64,000 bases of DNA, taken from Micromonospora halophytica. GTDB taxonomy: Bacteria; Actinomycetota; Actinomycetes; Mycobacteriales; Micromonosporaceae. Below the pieces are notes generated by a model, which was given only the letters and a program-made list of their open reading frames with translations, had not been told where the DNA came from and made no database searches. Position 1 is the first letter of the stretch; each line of letters begins with the position of its first letter. Below, in pieces: positions 18,829 to 28,143 of this stretch. The DNA is taken from assembly GCF_900090245.1 (NCBI RefSeq), contig NZ_FMDN01000010.1:1-64000 (forward strand), written 5' to 3'. The position numbers were made by a program, and so were the translations under genes.

Positions 18829-18917
18829 GCTGACCCCGGGCCCGTGGCGGGTGACCGCTGCGGGGCCGGCACCCCGCGTCCCCTCTCTCCCCGTCCCCGC
18901 TCCGCCAGGAGGAGTAC

Positions 18918-20345
18918 GTGACAACCGCCGAAGCGCCGCACGCCCCCGCCGGTGGCCTCACCCGGGCATGGCGCGGATTCCGCCGCTGGCGGCGGAGCCG
19001 ACCCTTCTGGGGCGGCCTGCTCACCGCGCTGGCCGGGGTGGAGATGTTCGCCTCCACCAAGATGACGATCAACGGGCTCAGCTTCGCCAGTGGAGCGACC
19101 GGGCTCTACTCCCTGCTGATCCCGGTCATCCTGCTCACCTGCGGGCTGCTGCTCTGGCTCAGCCCGGGGCAGCGGCTCTTCTACTCGATCGTCGCCGCCG
19201 TCACCACGATCTACTCGCTGATGGGGCTCAACCTCGGCGGCTTCTTCGTCGGCCTGCTGCTCGGCCTGGTCGGCAGTGCGCTCGGCTTCGCCTGGACGCC
19301 GACCGGGCCGGCAGCGACCGACCCCGCCGCCGGGGACCCGGCCGTGCCCCGGCAGCACGCCGGGACCGCGTACTCCCCGACGGAGCCCGTGGCGGGCGGT
19401 GCGCCGGCACCCCGGAGCGCGGCCCCGGCCGGCGGCGACGCCGATCAGCCCGCCGGCTCGCGTGACCCGGGCTGGTTCGCGGTGGCACTGCTCGTGCTCG
19501 GTCTCGCGGTGAGCGGGCTCGTCGCGCTCCGGCCGTCGGCCGTGCAGGCCGCGCCGGCCGTCCCCGCCACGCCCACCCCGACCGGCACCGCCTGCGCGAC
19601 CCCGCAGGCCCGGCCGGCCACGCCCGCCCCGTCGCCCAGCCGGAGCACGCCGGCCGGCCCCAGCCCCACGCCGTCGCCGGAGCCGACCGAGGACGGGAAC
19701 ATCATCATCGACTTCTTCCGGGGGATCGGCGACCTGTTCACCGGTGGCCGCCGGGCCGAGCCGAGCGCGACACCGTCGGCCGGCCCGACGCCCGGGGCGA
19801 AGGCCAACCCGAGCCCCACGCCGACCCGCCGGGGGAGCAGCACCTGCACCCCGGCGAAGCCCGGCCGGTCGGCGAGGGTCGAGCCGGGCAGACTGATGCC
19901 GCGTATCGCGCCGGAGCCCGGCCAGCCGAAGGTCGCCGAGCGCCCCTCCAGGCTGACCGGCTCGAAGGTGACCATGACCGGCCTGCGGTTCGAGGGGATC
20001 GTCGACCTGCCGACCGCGAACGGGACGCTCAAGGCGCTGAAGTTCAGCATGGCCAAGGCGGTCACCGACGACTTCACGCTGGTGGCGGACGGCCCGGCCG
20101 GCCGCCACCAGCAGTACGTGACCGACCGGCTGACCGTGCAGGGCGACGTGGCGTTCTACGCCGCCCGGTTCTCCGGCAAGCTCCTCGGCATCAGGATCAC
20201 GCTGACCCCGGACCTGCCGTTCCCGGACGGCCTCCCGATCACCTCACCGATCCCGATCACCTTCACCGACCCCGAGATCGACCTGGCCTTCGTCGACAGC
20301 GACACCCTGACCGCCCGGCCCGACCTGCGGCTCAGCGTCCCCTGA
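18918..20345 (+). CDS. DUF6114 membrane protein with extra C-terminal beta-rich domain
   Basis: A 475-residue protein. Residues 1-135 hold the DUF6114 core, with about four membrane helices and a GLNLGGFFVGLLLG segment, and a further helix lies near residue 185. A long Pro/Ala/Thr-rich linker (about residues 205-320) leads to a C-terminal domain of about 150 residues with VTMTGLRFEGIVDLPTANG. DUF6114 proteins are usually much shorter, so this looks like a fusion to a secreted lipid- or wall-binding domain; that is inference. The GTG start has AGGAGGAG seven bases upstream. It follows DUF6230 by 89 bases and is probably cotranscribed. Confidence 0.8.
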   Translation: MTTAEAPHAPAGGLTRAWRGFRRWRRSRPFWGGLLTALAGVEMFASTKMTINGLSFASGATGLYSLLIPVILLTCGLLLWLSPGQRLFYSIVAAVTTIYSLMGLNLGGFFVGLLLGLVGSALGFAWTPTGPAATDPAAGDPAVPRQHAGTAYSPTEPVAGGAPAPRSAAPAGGDADQPAGSRDPGWFAVALLVLGLAVSGLVALRPSAVQAAPAVPATPTPTGTACATPQARPATPAPSPSRSTPAGPSPTPSPEPTEDGNIIIDFFRGIGDLFTGGRRAEPSATPSAGPTPGAKANPSPTPTRRGSSTCTPAKPGRSARVEPGRLMPRIAPEPGQPKVAERPSRLTGSKVTMTGLRFEGIVDLPTANGTLKALKFSMAKAVTDDFTLVADGPAGRHQQYVTDRLTVQGDVAFYAARFSGKLLGIRITLTPDLPFPDGLPITSPIPITFTDPEIDLAFVDSDTLTARPDLRLSVP

Positions 20346-20368
20346 CCTCCGTCCCACCACCACAGGTG

Positions 20369-20400
20369 ACCGGGGGCGGGTCGTCCCGCCCGCCCCCGGT
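20369..20400 (+). terminator. Hairpin between convergent DUF6114 and DUF885 genes
   Basis: ACCGGGGGCGGG at 20369-20380 pairs exactly with CCCGCCCCCGGT at 20389-20400 around an eight-base loop. Confidence 0.78.
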
Positions 20401-20408
20401 CCCACAGC

Positions 20409-22079
20409 TCAGAGCCGGGCCAGCGCCCTGCGCAGCGGGTCGAGCCCGAGCGAGCCGAGATCCAGCGCCTGCCGGTGGAACTCCTTGAGGTCGAAGTCGG
20501 TGCCCTTGCGGGCCTTCGCCTCCTCCCGGGCCTGCAGCCAGATCCGCTCGCCCACCTTGTACGACGGCGCCTGACCCGGCCAGCCCAGATAGCGGTTCAG
20601 CTCGAAACGCAGGTTCTCGTCCGGCACCCGGCAGTGTGCCCGCATGAACTCCCAACCCAGCTCCGGCGTCCACCGCTCCCCCGGGTGGAAGCCGAACGGG
20701 TTGTCCTTCGGGATCTCCAGCTCCAGGTGCATGCCGATGTCAACGATCACCCGGGCGGCACGGAACGCCTGCCCGTCGAGCATGCCCAGCTTGTCGCCCG
20801 GGTCCTCCAGGTAGCCCAGCTCGTCCATCAGCCGCTCGGAGTAGAGCGCCCAGCCCTCGCCGTGCCCGGAGACCCAGCAGAGCAGTCGCTGCCAACGGTT
20901 GAGCAGCTCGGCGCGGACGGCGGTCTGCGCGACCTGGAGGTGGTGACCCGGCACGCCCTCGTGGTAGACGGTGGTCACCTCACGCCAGGTGGAGAAGTCG
21001 GTGATGCCCTGCGGCACCGCCCACCACATCCGGCCCGGCCGGGAGAAGTCCTCGCTCGGGCCGGTGTAGTAGATCGCGCCGTCGCTGGTCGGGGCGAGGC
21101 AGCACTCGATCCGGCGGACCTGCTCCGGGATGTCGAAGTGGGTTCCGTGCAGGTCGCTGATCGCCTTGTCGGCCAGCGCCTGCATCCAGTCCCGGAACGC
21201 CTCCTTGCCCTGGATGGTCCGGGCCGGGTCGGCGTCGAGCGCCGCGACGGCCTCGTCGATGGTCGCGCCCGGGCCGACGATCCTCCCGGCCGCCGCGGCC
21301 ATCTCGGCCTCCAGCCGGGCCAGCTCCGCGAAACCCCAGGCGTACGTCTCGTCGAGGTCGACCTTCGCGCCGAGGAAGTACTGCGAGGCCAGCTCGTACC
21401 GCTCCCGGCCGGCGGCCTGCTTGTCCCGCCCGTGCGGCGCCAGCTCGGTACGGAGGAACTGGCCGAACTCCGCCGTCGCGGCGGTGGCGGCGGCCGCGCC
21501 CCGACGCAGCTCGGCGCCGAGCGTGCCGTCCGCGCCCAGCCGCTCGACCAGGCCGTGGAAGAAGTCGTCGCCGTCCGGGTCGGTCCACACGTCGCACTGC
21601 TTGGCCACCTCGACCAGTTGCACCTTCGAGCTGACCCGGCCGGCGGCGGACGCCTCGCGCAGGGTGGTCTTGTAGCCCTCCAGGGTCGCGGCGAACCGGT
21701 TGAGCCGGGCGGCGATGTTCGCCCTCGCCTCGTCCCCCTCGGTGGGCATCAGGTCGAATCCCATCCGGATCTCGTGCAGCCCGCTGGCGATCACGTTGAC
21801 CTCGCTGGTCACCTCGCCGGCGTCGTACCGGGCGAGGTCCAGGCCGAGGCGCTCCTGCATGGCCTCCTTGGCCGTCCGCTCCGCCTCGGTCTCCGGTTCG
21901 GTGACGTCGAGGTCGGCGAGGGTGCGCCGGGTCAGCTCGGCCCGGGCCTCGTAGCCGGCGGGGGAGAGATCGTCGAGCTGGTCGTCGTAGCCGGAGATGC
22001 CGACGTAGGTGGCGCCGGTCGGGCTCAGCGGGGCCCAGTCGGCCACGTAGCGGTTCGCGAGGTCATCGATTCGTCCCAC
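20409..22079 (-). CDS. DUF885 family protein, predicted zinc metallopeptidase
   Basis: A 556-residue cytoplasmic protein without a signal peptide. The TTVYHEGVPGHHLQ segment near residue 375 carries the HEXXH-like HEGVPGH zinc motif of DUF885, and SGHGEGWALYSERLMDELG supplies the downstream conserved glutamate region. Length and motifs match the family. Members are inferred to be peptidases or carboxypeptidases, but substrates are largely unknown. The GTG start at 22079 has a weak AGGG upstream. Its last 150 residues are unusually Trp- and Glu-rich, as in relatives. Confidence 0.87.
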   Translation of the reverse strand: MGRIDDLANRYVADWAPLSPTGATYVGISGYDDQLDDLSPAGYEARAELTRRTLADLDVTEPETEAERTAKEAMQERLGLDLARYDAGEVTSEVNVIASGLHEIRMGFDLMPTEGDEARANIAARLNRFAATLEGYKTTLREASAAGRVSSKVQLVEVAKQCDVWTDPDGDDFFHGLVERLGADGTLGAELRRGAAAATAATAEFGQFLRTELAPHGRDKQAAGRERYELASQYFLGAKVDLDETYAWGFAELARLEAEMAAAAGRIVGPGATIDEAVAALDADPARTIQGKEAFRDWMQALADKAISDLHGTHFDIPEQVRRIECCLAPTSDGAIYYTGPSEDFSRPGRMWWAVPQGITDFSTWREVTTVYHEGVPGHHLQVAQTAVRAELLNRWQRLLCWVSGHGEGWALYSERLMDELGYLEDPGDKLGMLDGQAFRAARVIVDIGMHLELEIPKDNPFGFHPGERWTPELGWEFMRAHCRVPDENLRFELNRYLGWPGQAPSYKVGERIWLQAREEAKARKGTDFDLKEFHRQALDLGSLGLDPLRRALARL

Positions 22080-22131
22080 GGTGCGACCCTACGTGACGCA
22101 CCGGCCCGGATGTCGACCGTGTTTGGCGTGT

Positions 22132-22770
22132 TCAGGGCAGCAGTCGCGCCGGGGCGAAGTCGATCGGAAAGGGGGCGCGGACGCGCAGCCGTTGCCCGCC
22201 GACCGCCCTTGCGGCCGGTGCCCAGCCACCACCGTCGGTACGTCGGAACAACTCGGCCGTCATCCGGTGCGGTCGCCGGTCCAGCGCTACCCGGAGGAAC
22301 CACGGCACACCCGCCTCGGCGCACCGCCGCCGTCGGTCCACCCGATCGACCCGGTCCTCGGCCGGCTGTGGACCGGCTCCTCGACGAGCGGGCGGGGCCC
22401 CGCGCCGGACGAACTCCACCGCCATGGTGCAGAGCGCGGCCGGCACCCAGCGTTCCTCCTCGTCGGAGGCGGGAAGGGTGTGCAGGACGGTGACGTCCGG
22501 CTGGATCCAGCAGGTGGGGGAGAACGTCAGGTTGACCCGCCCGAACACGTGCCGGCCGGTCGCCTCGGCCGCCGGCACGAAGGCGCTGGCCAGGCCTGCC
22601 ATGGCGATGCTCTCGGTGGCCGGCGGGAACGGCCTGACCATCAGCCGGCCGTCCACGCACTCGTGGCGGGCGCCGGCCAGCTCCCCGACCCGCAGGTGGC
22701 GTTCGGCCCGCTGGATCGTCCACCGGCCGTCCAGGTCGGGAACCGGCTCCACCCCGCGCGTGAGCAGCAT
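22132..22770 (-). CDS. Uma2 family (DUF820) protein, PD-(D/E)XK nuclease-like
   Basis: About 212 residues. The segment RHECVDGRLMVRPFPPATES followed by a helix, then RVNLTFSPTCWIQPDVTVL, fits the Uma2 fold, a restriction-endonuclease-like family common in actinobacteria and cyanobacteria. The aspartate in QPDV corresponds to a conserved metal-site position. The segment around residues 125-155 is arginine-rich and less typical. The function of Uma2 proteins is largely unknown. GGGAGG lies upstream, and TTG 22773 and ATG 22770 are both possible starts. The gene is divergent from the DMT transporter. Confidence 0.72.
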   Translation of the reverse strand: MLLTRGVEPVPDLDGRWTIQRAERHLRVGELAGARHECVDGRLMVRPFPPATESIAMAGLASAFVPAAEATGRHVFGRVNLTFSPTCWIQPDVTVLHTLPASDEEERWVPAALCTMAVEFVRRGAPPARRGAGPQPAEDRVDRVDRRRRCAEAGVPWFLRVALDRRPHRMTAELFRRTDGGGWAPAARAVGGQRLRVRAPFPIDFAPARLLP

Positions 22771-22943
22771 CAACCGTGACACCTCCCGGCGGATCAACGA
22801 GACGGCGGCGCGGGGGTTCCGGGTCGGGCCACGGCAGCAGTTCCGCCCGGGTCGGAGTTCGCGGCACGGGGGTGACTGTGGCGGTCGACACGGCGTCCGA
22901 ATATCGCGGGACTTCGTCGTACCCCTGGGGCAGAGTGTCAGGG

Positions 22944-23924
22944 GTGACAGCCGACACCACTCCTGACAAGGCGGCGCTGCGCAGCTGGCTGCCGGGTTTC
23001 GTCGCCCTCGCGGCGATCTGGGGTTCGAGTTTCCTCTTCATCAAGGTGGGCGTCGAGGAGCTGCACCCGCTGCACCTCACCCTCTACCGGGTCGCCACCG
23101 GCGCGGCCACCCTGCTGGTGGTGCTCGCCGTGCTGCGTGACCGGCTGCCCCGCGAGCCCCGGGTCTGGGCGCACCTGGTGGTGGTCGCCGCGTTCGGGGT
23201 GTCGGTCCCGTTCACCCTCTTCGGCTTCGGTGAGCAGCGGGTCGAGTCGATGCTCGCCGGCATCTGGAACGCCACCACGCCGCTGATCGTGCTGCCGCTG
23301 GCGGTGCTGGTGTTCCGTACCGAGCGGCTGACCGTGCGGGCGGCGGTCGGTCTGGGGCTGGGCTTCCTGGGTGTGCTGGTGGTGCTCGGCGTCTGGGAGG
23401 GCGTCGGCGGCGCGCACTTCGTCGGCCAGCTGATGTGCTTCGGGGCGGCGGCCTGCTACGGCGTCGCGATTCCGTACCAGAAGAAGTTCATCGCCGGCAG
23501 CGCGTACTCCGGTCTGTCGCTGTCGGCGGCGCAGCTGCTCGTGGCGACGGCGCAGCTCGCGGTCGTCGGGCCGCTGGTGGCCGGTGCGCCGCCGGTCCCC
23601 GCCGACCTGTCGCTGCCGGTGCTGGGCAGCGTGGTCGCGCTCGGCGCGCTCGGCACCGGCCTGGCCTTCGTGATCAACCTGCGCAACATCCGGGTGGCGG
23701 GAGCGAGCACCGCCTCCACCGTGACCTACCTGATCCCGGTCTTCGCCGTGCTGATCGGCGCGCTGGTGCTCGGCGAGCGGCTGAACTGGCACCAGCCGGT
23801 CGGTGCGCTTGTCGTGCTGCTCGGCGTCGCGGTGGCCCAGGGCCTGATCGGCCGCCGTCGGCCCCGCCCGACCGTCGGCGCCGGCGCTCCCGCCGTGCCG
23901 GCCGTCGAACCCGTGGCCCGCTGA
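22944..23924 (+). CDS. DMT superfamily transporter (EamA domains)
   Basis: A 326-residue membrane protein with about ten helices in two EamA repeats. The first contains ALAAIWGSSFLFIKVGVEEL, a classic EamA opening, and the second holds AGASTASTVTYLIPVFAVLI, a signature of the second half. Such proteins export amino acids or other small metabolites; the substrate here is unknown. The start is uncertain between GTG 22935 and GTG 22944, since no clear ribosome site is seen. Confidence 0.88.
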   Translation: MTADTTPDKAALRSWLPGFVALAAIWGSSFLFIKVGVEELHPLHLTLYRVATGAATLLVVLAVLRDRLPREPRVWAHLVVVAAFGVSVPFTLFGFGEQRVESMLAGIWNATTPLIVLPLAVLVFRTERLTVRAAVGLGLGFLGVLVVLGVWEGVGGAHFVGQLMCFGAAACYGVAIPYQKKFIAGSAYSGLSLSAAQLLVATAQLAVVGPLVAGAPPVPADLSLPVLGSVVALGALGTGLAFVINLRNIRVAGASTASTVTYLIPVFAVLIGALVLGERLNWHQPVGALVVLLGVAVAQGLIGRRRPRPTVGAGAPAVPAVEPVAR

Positions 23925-23960
23925 CCCGGGCGAACCCGGGCCGGTCGGGACGCGGCCGGG

Positions 23961-25031
23961 TCACCGGCGGGTCGTGGCCCATCTGACCAGGCGGTCGGCC
24001 TTCCAGGTGTTGACCACCCGGTCGGCGGGGACCCCGCAGAGCGCCGCCCGCTCACAGCCGAAGCGCTGCCAGTCGAGCTGGCCGGGGGCGTGGGCGTCGG
24101 TGTTGATCGCGAACCGGCAGCCGGCCTCCAGCGCCCGCCGGATCAGCCGCTTCGGTGGGTCCTGCCGCTCCGGCCGAGAGTTGATCTCGACGGCCACGCC
24201 GTGCTCGGCGCACGCGGCGAAGACGGCGTCCGCGTCGAAGTCGCTCTCCGCCCGGGTACGCGGCCGGTGCGCCCGGTCACCCGGGCCCTTCACCCCCGCC
24301 GGTCGGGACGCCACCATCCGCCCGGTGCAGTGACCGAGGATGTCCAGGTGCGGGTTGGCGATCGCGGCCAACATCCGGCGGGTCATCTTCGCCCGGTCGT
24401 CGTTCAGGCCGCTGTGCACCGAGCCGACCACCACGTCGAGGCGGGCCAGCAGTTCCTCGTCCTGGTCCAGCGAGCCGTCGGCGAGGATGTCCACCTCGAT
24501 GCCGGTGAGGATGCGGAAGCCCTTCGGCAGCGCCTCGTTGACCGCCGCCACGTGGTCGAGCTGCTTGCGCAGCCGGTCGGCGGTGAGGCCGCGGGCCACC
24601 TTCAGCCGGGGTGAGTGGTCGGTCAGCACCAGGTACTCGTGACCCAGCTCGACCGCGGCCAGCGCCATCTCCTCGATCGGCGATCCGCCGTCCGACCAGT
24701 CCGAGTGGGTGTGGCAGTCGCCGCGCAGCGCGGTGCGCAGCGCGGTCGCCGCCGCGTCCAGGTCGGTGCCCTCGGTGGCGACCAGCCGGCGCAGGTAGAC
24801 CGGCTCCTCCCCGGCCAGCGACTCGACCACGCACCGGGCCGTGACGTCGCCGACCCCGGTCAGCTCGGTCAGCTTCCCGGCCCGGGCCCGCTCGGCGACC
24901 TCCGTCGGTGGCATGCCGGACAGCGTGTTCGCCGCGGAGCGGAACGCCCGTACCCGGTAGGTGGCCTCGTTGGCCCGTTCCAGCAGGAAGGCGATCCGGC
25001 GAAGGTCGGCGACAGGGTCCCGCGCGGTCAT
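23961..25031 (-). CDS. PHP domain phosphoesterase with helix-hairpin-helix N-terminus
   Basis: A 356-residue protein. Residues 1-90 resemble the helix-hairpin-helix part of family X DNA polymerases (LTELTGVGDVTARCV), and the rest is a PHP phosphoesterase domain with metal-binding motifs DCHTHSDWSDGG, LTDHSPR, EVDILADG and NTDAHAP. The catalytic polymerase domain of bacterial PolX is absent, so this is a PolX-type PHP protein without polymerase. The family includes DNA 3'-end processing enzymes, but activity here is unproven. The ATG at 25031 has AGGG upstream. Transcription follows the GH81 gene after a strong hairpin. Confidence 0.85.
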   Translation of the reverse strand: MTARDPVADLRRIAFLLERANEATYRVRAFRSAANTLSGMPPTEVAERARAGKLTELTGVGDVTARCVVESLAGEEPVYLRRLVATEGTDLDAAATALRTALRGDCHTHSDWSDGGSPIEEMALAAVELGHEYLVLTDHSPRLKVARGLTADRLRKQLDHVAAVNEALPKGFRILTGIEVDILADGSLDQDEELLARLDVVVGSVHSGLNDDRAKMTRRMLAAIANPHLDILGHCTGRMVASRPAGVKGPGDRAHRPRTRAESDFDADAVFAACAEHGVAVEINSRPERQDPPKRLIRRALEAGCRFAINTDAHAPGQLDWQRFGCERAALCGVPADRVVNTWKADRLVRWATTRR

Positions 25032-25047
25032 GCCCTGCAACCTACGC

Positions 25048-25086
25048 GTCCGCGCCGCCGGTCGGGGTGCGACCGGCGGCGCGGAC
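25048..25086 (-). terminator. 16-bp perfect stem terminator after GH81
   Basis: GTCCGCGCCGCCGGTC at 25048-25063 pairs perfectly with its reverse complement at 25071-25086 around a seven-base loop. It lies between the GH81 stop and the PHP start on the same strand and separates the two units. Confidence 0.82.
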
Positions 25087-25104
25087 TGGTGGTGGTGCGG
25101 CGGA

Positions 25105-28074
25105 TCAGGCGTACGGGAGCTTGACGAACGACTGGTCACCGATGCCGAGGGTGGTCGGGTTGACGCCGATGGCGGACCAGACCTCCACCTTCACCGTGCC
25201 GTTCGACAGGTTGCCCAGCGTGCCGGTCGAGGAGAGCAGGCCGACGTTCTGGGTGTAGTGCTCGTAGCCGGGCACCGGGTCGGTGGCGAAGTAGCGGTAC
25301 GTCTCCACCCGGTCGAAGGTGCCGTCGCCGGTCAGGTCGTAGGAGACCCGGGCCTGCACCCCGTTGCCGACCGCCTGGTTGGCGTCGAGGAACAGGTCGA
25401 ACGTGGTCTGTCCCCCGGCGTAGGTCATGTCCAGGCCGGTCGAGGTGAACACCAAGGGATTGTGCGGAGTTCCGTCCCGGTTGGCGCCGCCGGCGCCGGC
25501 GACCGTGACGGTCGACGGGGTGCCGGCACCCGCGAGTCCCCCGGCGGGGAGCAGGTAGCGGGTCGGCGAGTCGCTCGGCGGCGTGCTGGTCTCGCTCGGG
25601 TCCGGGCTCGGGCTGGTCTCGGACGGGTCCGGGCTCGGGCTGGTCTCGCTCGGGTCCGGGCTGGGGCTGGTCTCGGACGGGTCCGGCGAGGGCGAGCCCG
25701 TCGGGTCGATGCCGCCGTTGGCGTTGCCACCGCTCCAGGTGTGCGCCCCCTTGGTGGCGGTCTTCCCGGCGGCGACCGTGAGGCTGGTCCCGTCGGAGAA
25801 GGTGACCGTCAGCGGCGTGGCGGTGATGTTGCTCGCCACGTAGGTGCGGGACCCGTTGCGGTTGAACACCGTCGCCAGCGGGTGGTTGGCGGTGATCGAC
25901 GTGTCGGGCTGGCCCAGCGCGGCGAGGTTGCGGATCCAGTGGAAGGTGTGTGCCCGACTCTCGCCCTCCTCCGGGGTGTACCCGGGGTTGGCCCGCAGCT
26001 TGGACAGTGCGGCGTCCGGGTCCCCGAGGGCCAGGAACTGCCAGAGGATGTCCCGCCACACGGTGGGTTCCCCGCCGTTGTTGCGGACCAGTTCGGCGTA
26101 GTTGACCTTGTTGTAGTCCGGGTTGTAGCCCATGTACAGGTGGCCGCCGGTGACCGGGAGCATGTTGATGCCCTGGATCATCTCCGGCTCGGCGCTGAAC
26201 CAGGTGGCGTACGCGCCGCCGTCACCCCAGACCATGCCGACCGTGGAGTGGCCGAAGCCCTCCGGGAAGTTCTCGTCGTCGGCGTCGAACCAGTACTCCT
26301 GGATCGCCGCCGCCTGGGTGGTGTAGATGAAGACGCCCGCGTCGCGTACGGCGGTGTTGCCGGTGGCCTGACCCCACTGGATCAGCGCGTTGGCGAAGTT
26401 CATCCCCTCCGACGAGGACTCCTGGTTGTTGCCGGCGTGGAACGAGCCGTGCCCGGAGGCCCAGTCGTGACCGGCGTAGATGTCGAAGTCACGCAGGTAG
26501 GGGAAGCGGGTGTCGCTGCGGCTGTAGTTGTTGGCGTCCCGGATCAGCAGGTCGACCATGCCGCCGTACTGGTCCTGCCGGGCCCAGGACGGGTCGAACT
26601 TGGCCAGGGTGGCGGCGGCGGCGATGAAGTAGCCGTAGTGGAAGTGGTGGTCGTTGAGCTCCAGGTCGGATCCGTACGACGCCGGGTAGCCGATCAGGGT
26701 GCCCCAGTTCTCGTCGTAGTAGAAGATCCGGGCGGTCTTCCCCGGCGCCGCGGTGAACCAGTCGTTGAGCGTGGTGCGGATGGCGTTCAGCGCGACGGTA
26801 CGGGTCTCCGTGTCACCGACCAGGTCGGCGATCTCGGCGATCCGGGCGGCCCGGCCGAGGCCCTTGCCGGTCCAGTAGGTGTCGCCGCCGCGGGCGTCCA
26901 TCGGGTTGCCCCGCAGCGCGGCGAGCTGGTCCTTGAGCTGGGCCAGGTCCGCGCCGCTGCCGGTGCCGACGGCGGGCAGTTCGGGCAGCACACCGTGGTA
27001 CTTCATCGAGGTGCGGAACTCGCTGACCCCGGCGAGCACCTTCATCCGGCCACGGGCCGACGGGTAGGTCAGGGTGAGCGGGGTGGACCCGGTCAGCGCC
27101 TTCCACTGGTGCGGGTAGAGGCTGACCACCGTCTTCGTGGTGGTGCCCTGCTTGGCCTCGGTGGTGAAGCCGTACGTGGTGTTCACCGTGCCGGACGCCT
27201 GGTTGTAGGCGTACGAGACGCGGGTGCCGGTGATGTGGGCGTGCGCGTGCTGGCCGTAGGTGGCGGCCAGTTCGGCGCGGACGGTGGCCTCGGTCGTCGG
27301 CGTGGTGGGCAGCAGGGCGATGGAGAAGTAGCCCTTGCCGGCCAGGTTGGAGGTGATCCGTCCATTGCTGACCGACCAGCTGGCACCGGTGGGGGCGTAG
27401 GCGACGTAGTCGTGGCCCTTGATGGTGAAGCCGATGGTGGAGCCGCTGTTGGACCAGACCGTGGGGCTGCCCCCGGTCGGGTTGATGTTCGCCTCGCCGC
27501 CGCTGGTCTCGAAGTACGAGAACGGCAGGCCGTGCCCGATGGTGGCGCGCATGGTGCGGACGCCGTCGCTCCAGTACGGGCTGACCGTCCAGTCGCTCCA
27601 GTCGTCGACCTTGACGATCGGCACGCCGAGCGCGGTGACGCCGACCCGGAAGTCCTCCGAGTACGCGTACTTGAACTCGCCCACCCCGGTGGCGGTGCCG
27701 CTGATGGTGGGGGTGGAGGTGGCCGAGAAGCCGAGGCCGTCGGTGAACGCCTGGTACGACAGGGGGTGCGCGTGCAGCGGCTCGCTGAAGGAGCAGTTGG
27801 TCTTCTTCCACAGCAGGGACGACCACCAGTCGTTGGTGGGGATCGGCCCGGCCGGCGCGTTGGCGGTGGCGAACTGTCGGGGGTTGGTGGACATCTCACC
27901 GCAGCCGGTGGGGAGCGGTCCCACCCGGTCGGTGGTGTAGCTGCCCGCGCCGACGGTGGCAGCTTCGGCGGTGCCGGTGGCGGCGGTGAAGGTGAGGCCG
28001 GCAACGAAGACGGCGAGTGCGGTGGTGGAGGCGAGCACCCAGGGGGTGCGGCGGTGTGGGACGGGAGGTTTCAT
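25105..28074 (-). CDS. Secreted GH81 endo-1,3-beta-glucanase with C-terminal CBM
   Basis: A 989-residue exported enzyme. A signal peptide with a basic start ends near AEAA (about residue 39). The GH81 catalytic region spans residues about 45-750, shown by PIPTNDWWSSLLW and by GNNQESSSEGMNFANAL, which carries the family's catalytic glutamates. A linker made of four PSPDPSETS units leads to a CBM56-like beta-glucan-binding module ending in SFVKLPYA. It hydrolyses beta-1,3-glucans such as laminarin or fungal wall glucan. ATG 28074 has GGAGG upstream. A LacI-type operator lies at 28144-28159, so control by a sugar-responsive repressor is likely. Confidence 0.92.
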   Translation of the reverse strand: MKPPVPHRRTPWVLASTTALAVFVAGLTFTAATGTAEAATVGAGSYTTDRVGPLPTGCGEMSTNPRQFATANAPAGPIPTNDWWSSLLWKKTNCSFSEPLHAHPLSYQAFTDGLGFSATSTPTISGTATGVGEFKYAYSEDFRVGVTALGVPIVKVDDWSDWTVSPYWSDGVRTMRATIGHGLPFSYFETSGGEANINPTGGSPTVWSNSGSTIGFTIKGHDYVAYAPTGASWSVSNGRITSNLAGKGYFSIALLPTTPTTEATVRAELAATYGQHAHAHITGTRVSYAYNQASGTVNTTYGFTTEAKQGTTTKTVVSLYPHQWKALTGSTPLTLTYPSARGRMKVLAGVSEFRTSMKYHGVLPELPAVGTGSGADLAQLKDQLAALRGNPMDARGGDTYWTGKGLGRAARIAEIADLVGDTETRTVALNAIRTTLNDWFTAAPGKTARIFYYDENWGTLIGYPASYGSDLELNDHHFHYGYFIAAAATLAKFDPSWARQDQYGGMVDLLIRDANNYSRSDTRFPYLRDFDIYAGHDWASGHGSFHAGNNQESSSEGMNFANALIQWGQATGNTAVRDAGVFIYTTQAAAIQEYWFDADDENFPEGFGHSTVGMVWGDGGAYATWFSAEPEMIQGINMLPVTGGHLYMGYNPDYNKVNYAELVRNNGGEPTVWRDILWQFLALGDPDAALSKLRANPGYTPEEGESRAHTFHWIRNLAALGQPDTSITANHPLATVFNRNGSRTYVASNITATPLTVTFSDGTSLTVAAGKTATKGAHTWSGGNANGGIDPTGSPSPDPSETSPSPDPSETSPSPDPSETSPSPDPSETSTPPSDSPTRYLLPAGGLAGAGTPSTVTVAGAGGANRDGTPHNPLVFTSTGLDMTYAGGQTTFDLFLDANQAVGNGVQARVSYDLTGDGTFDRVETYRYFATDPVPGYEHYTQNVGLLSSTGTLGNLSNGTVKVEVWSAIGVNPTTLGIGDQSFVKLPYA
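25585..25692. repeat. Four tandem 27-bp repeats in the GH81 linker
   Basis: Units start at 25585, 25612, 25639 and 25666, each reading from GCTGGTCTCG on the plus strand with few substitutions. They encode the nine-residue PSPDPSETS repeat of the linker between the catalytic and glucan-binding domains. The array is in frame, so copy-number change would only lengthen or shorten the linker. Confidence 0.88.
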
Positions 28075-28143
28075 CTGTCCTCCAGCGCGCCGGGATACGG
28101 GGTCGGCCGCGCAGTTCGTCGGAATCAGGGAGGTTTGTTACGT

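Noticed and set aside
22132..22797. Toxin-antitoxin or restriction system around the Uma2 protein
   Set aside because: No partner antitoxin, methylase or specificity gene flanks it; Uma2 proteins are often single genes of unknown role.
25585..25692. CRISPR-like tandem repeat
   Set aside because: The four 27-bp units are in frame inside the GH81 linker, have no spacers, and encode a Pro/Ser repeat.
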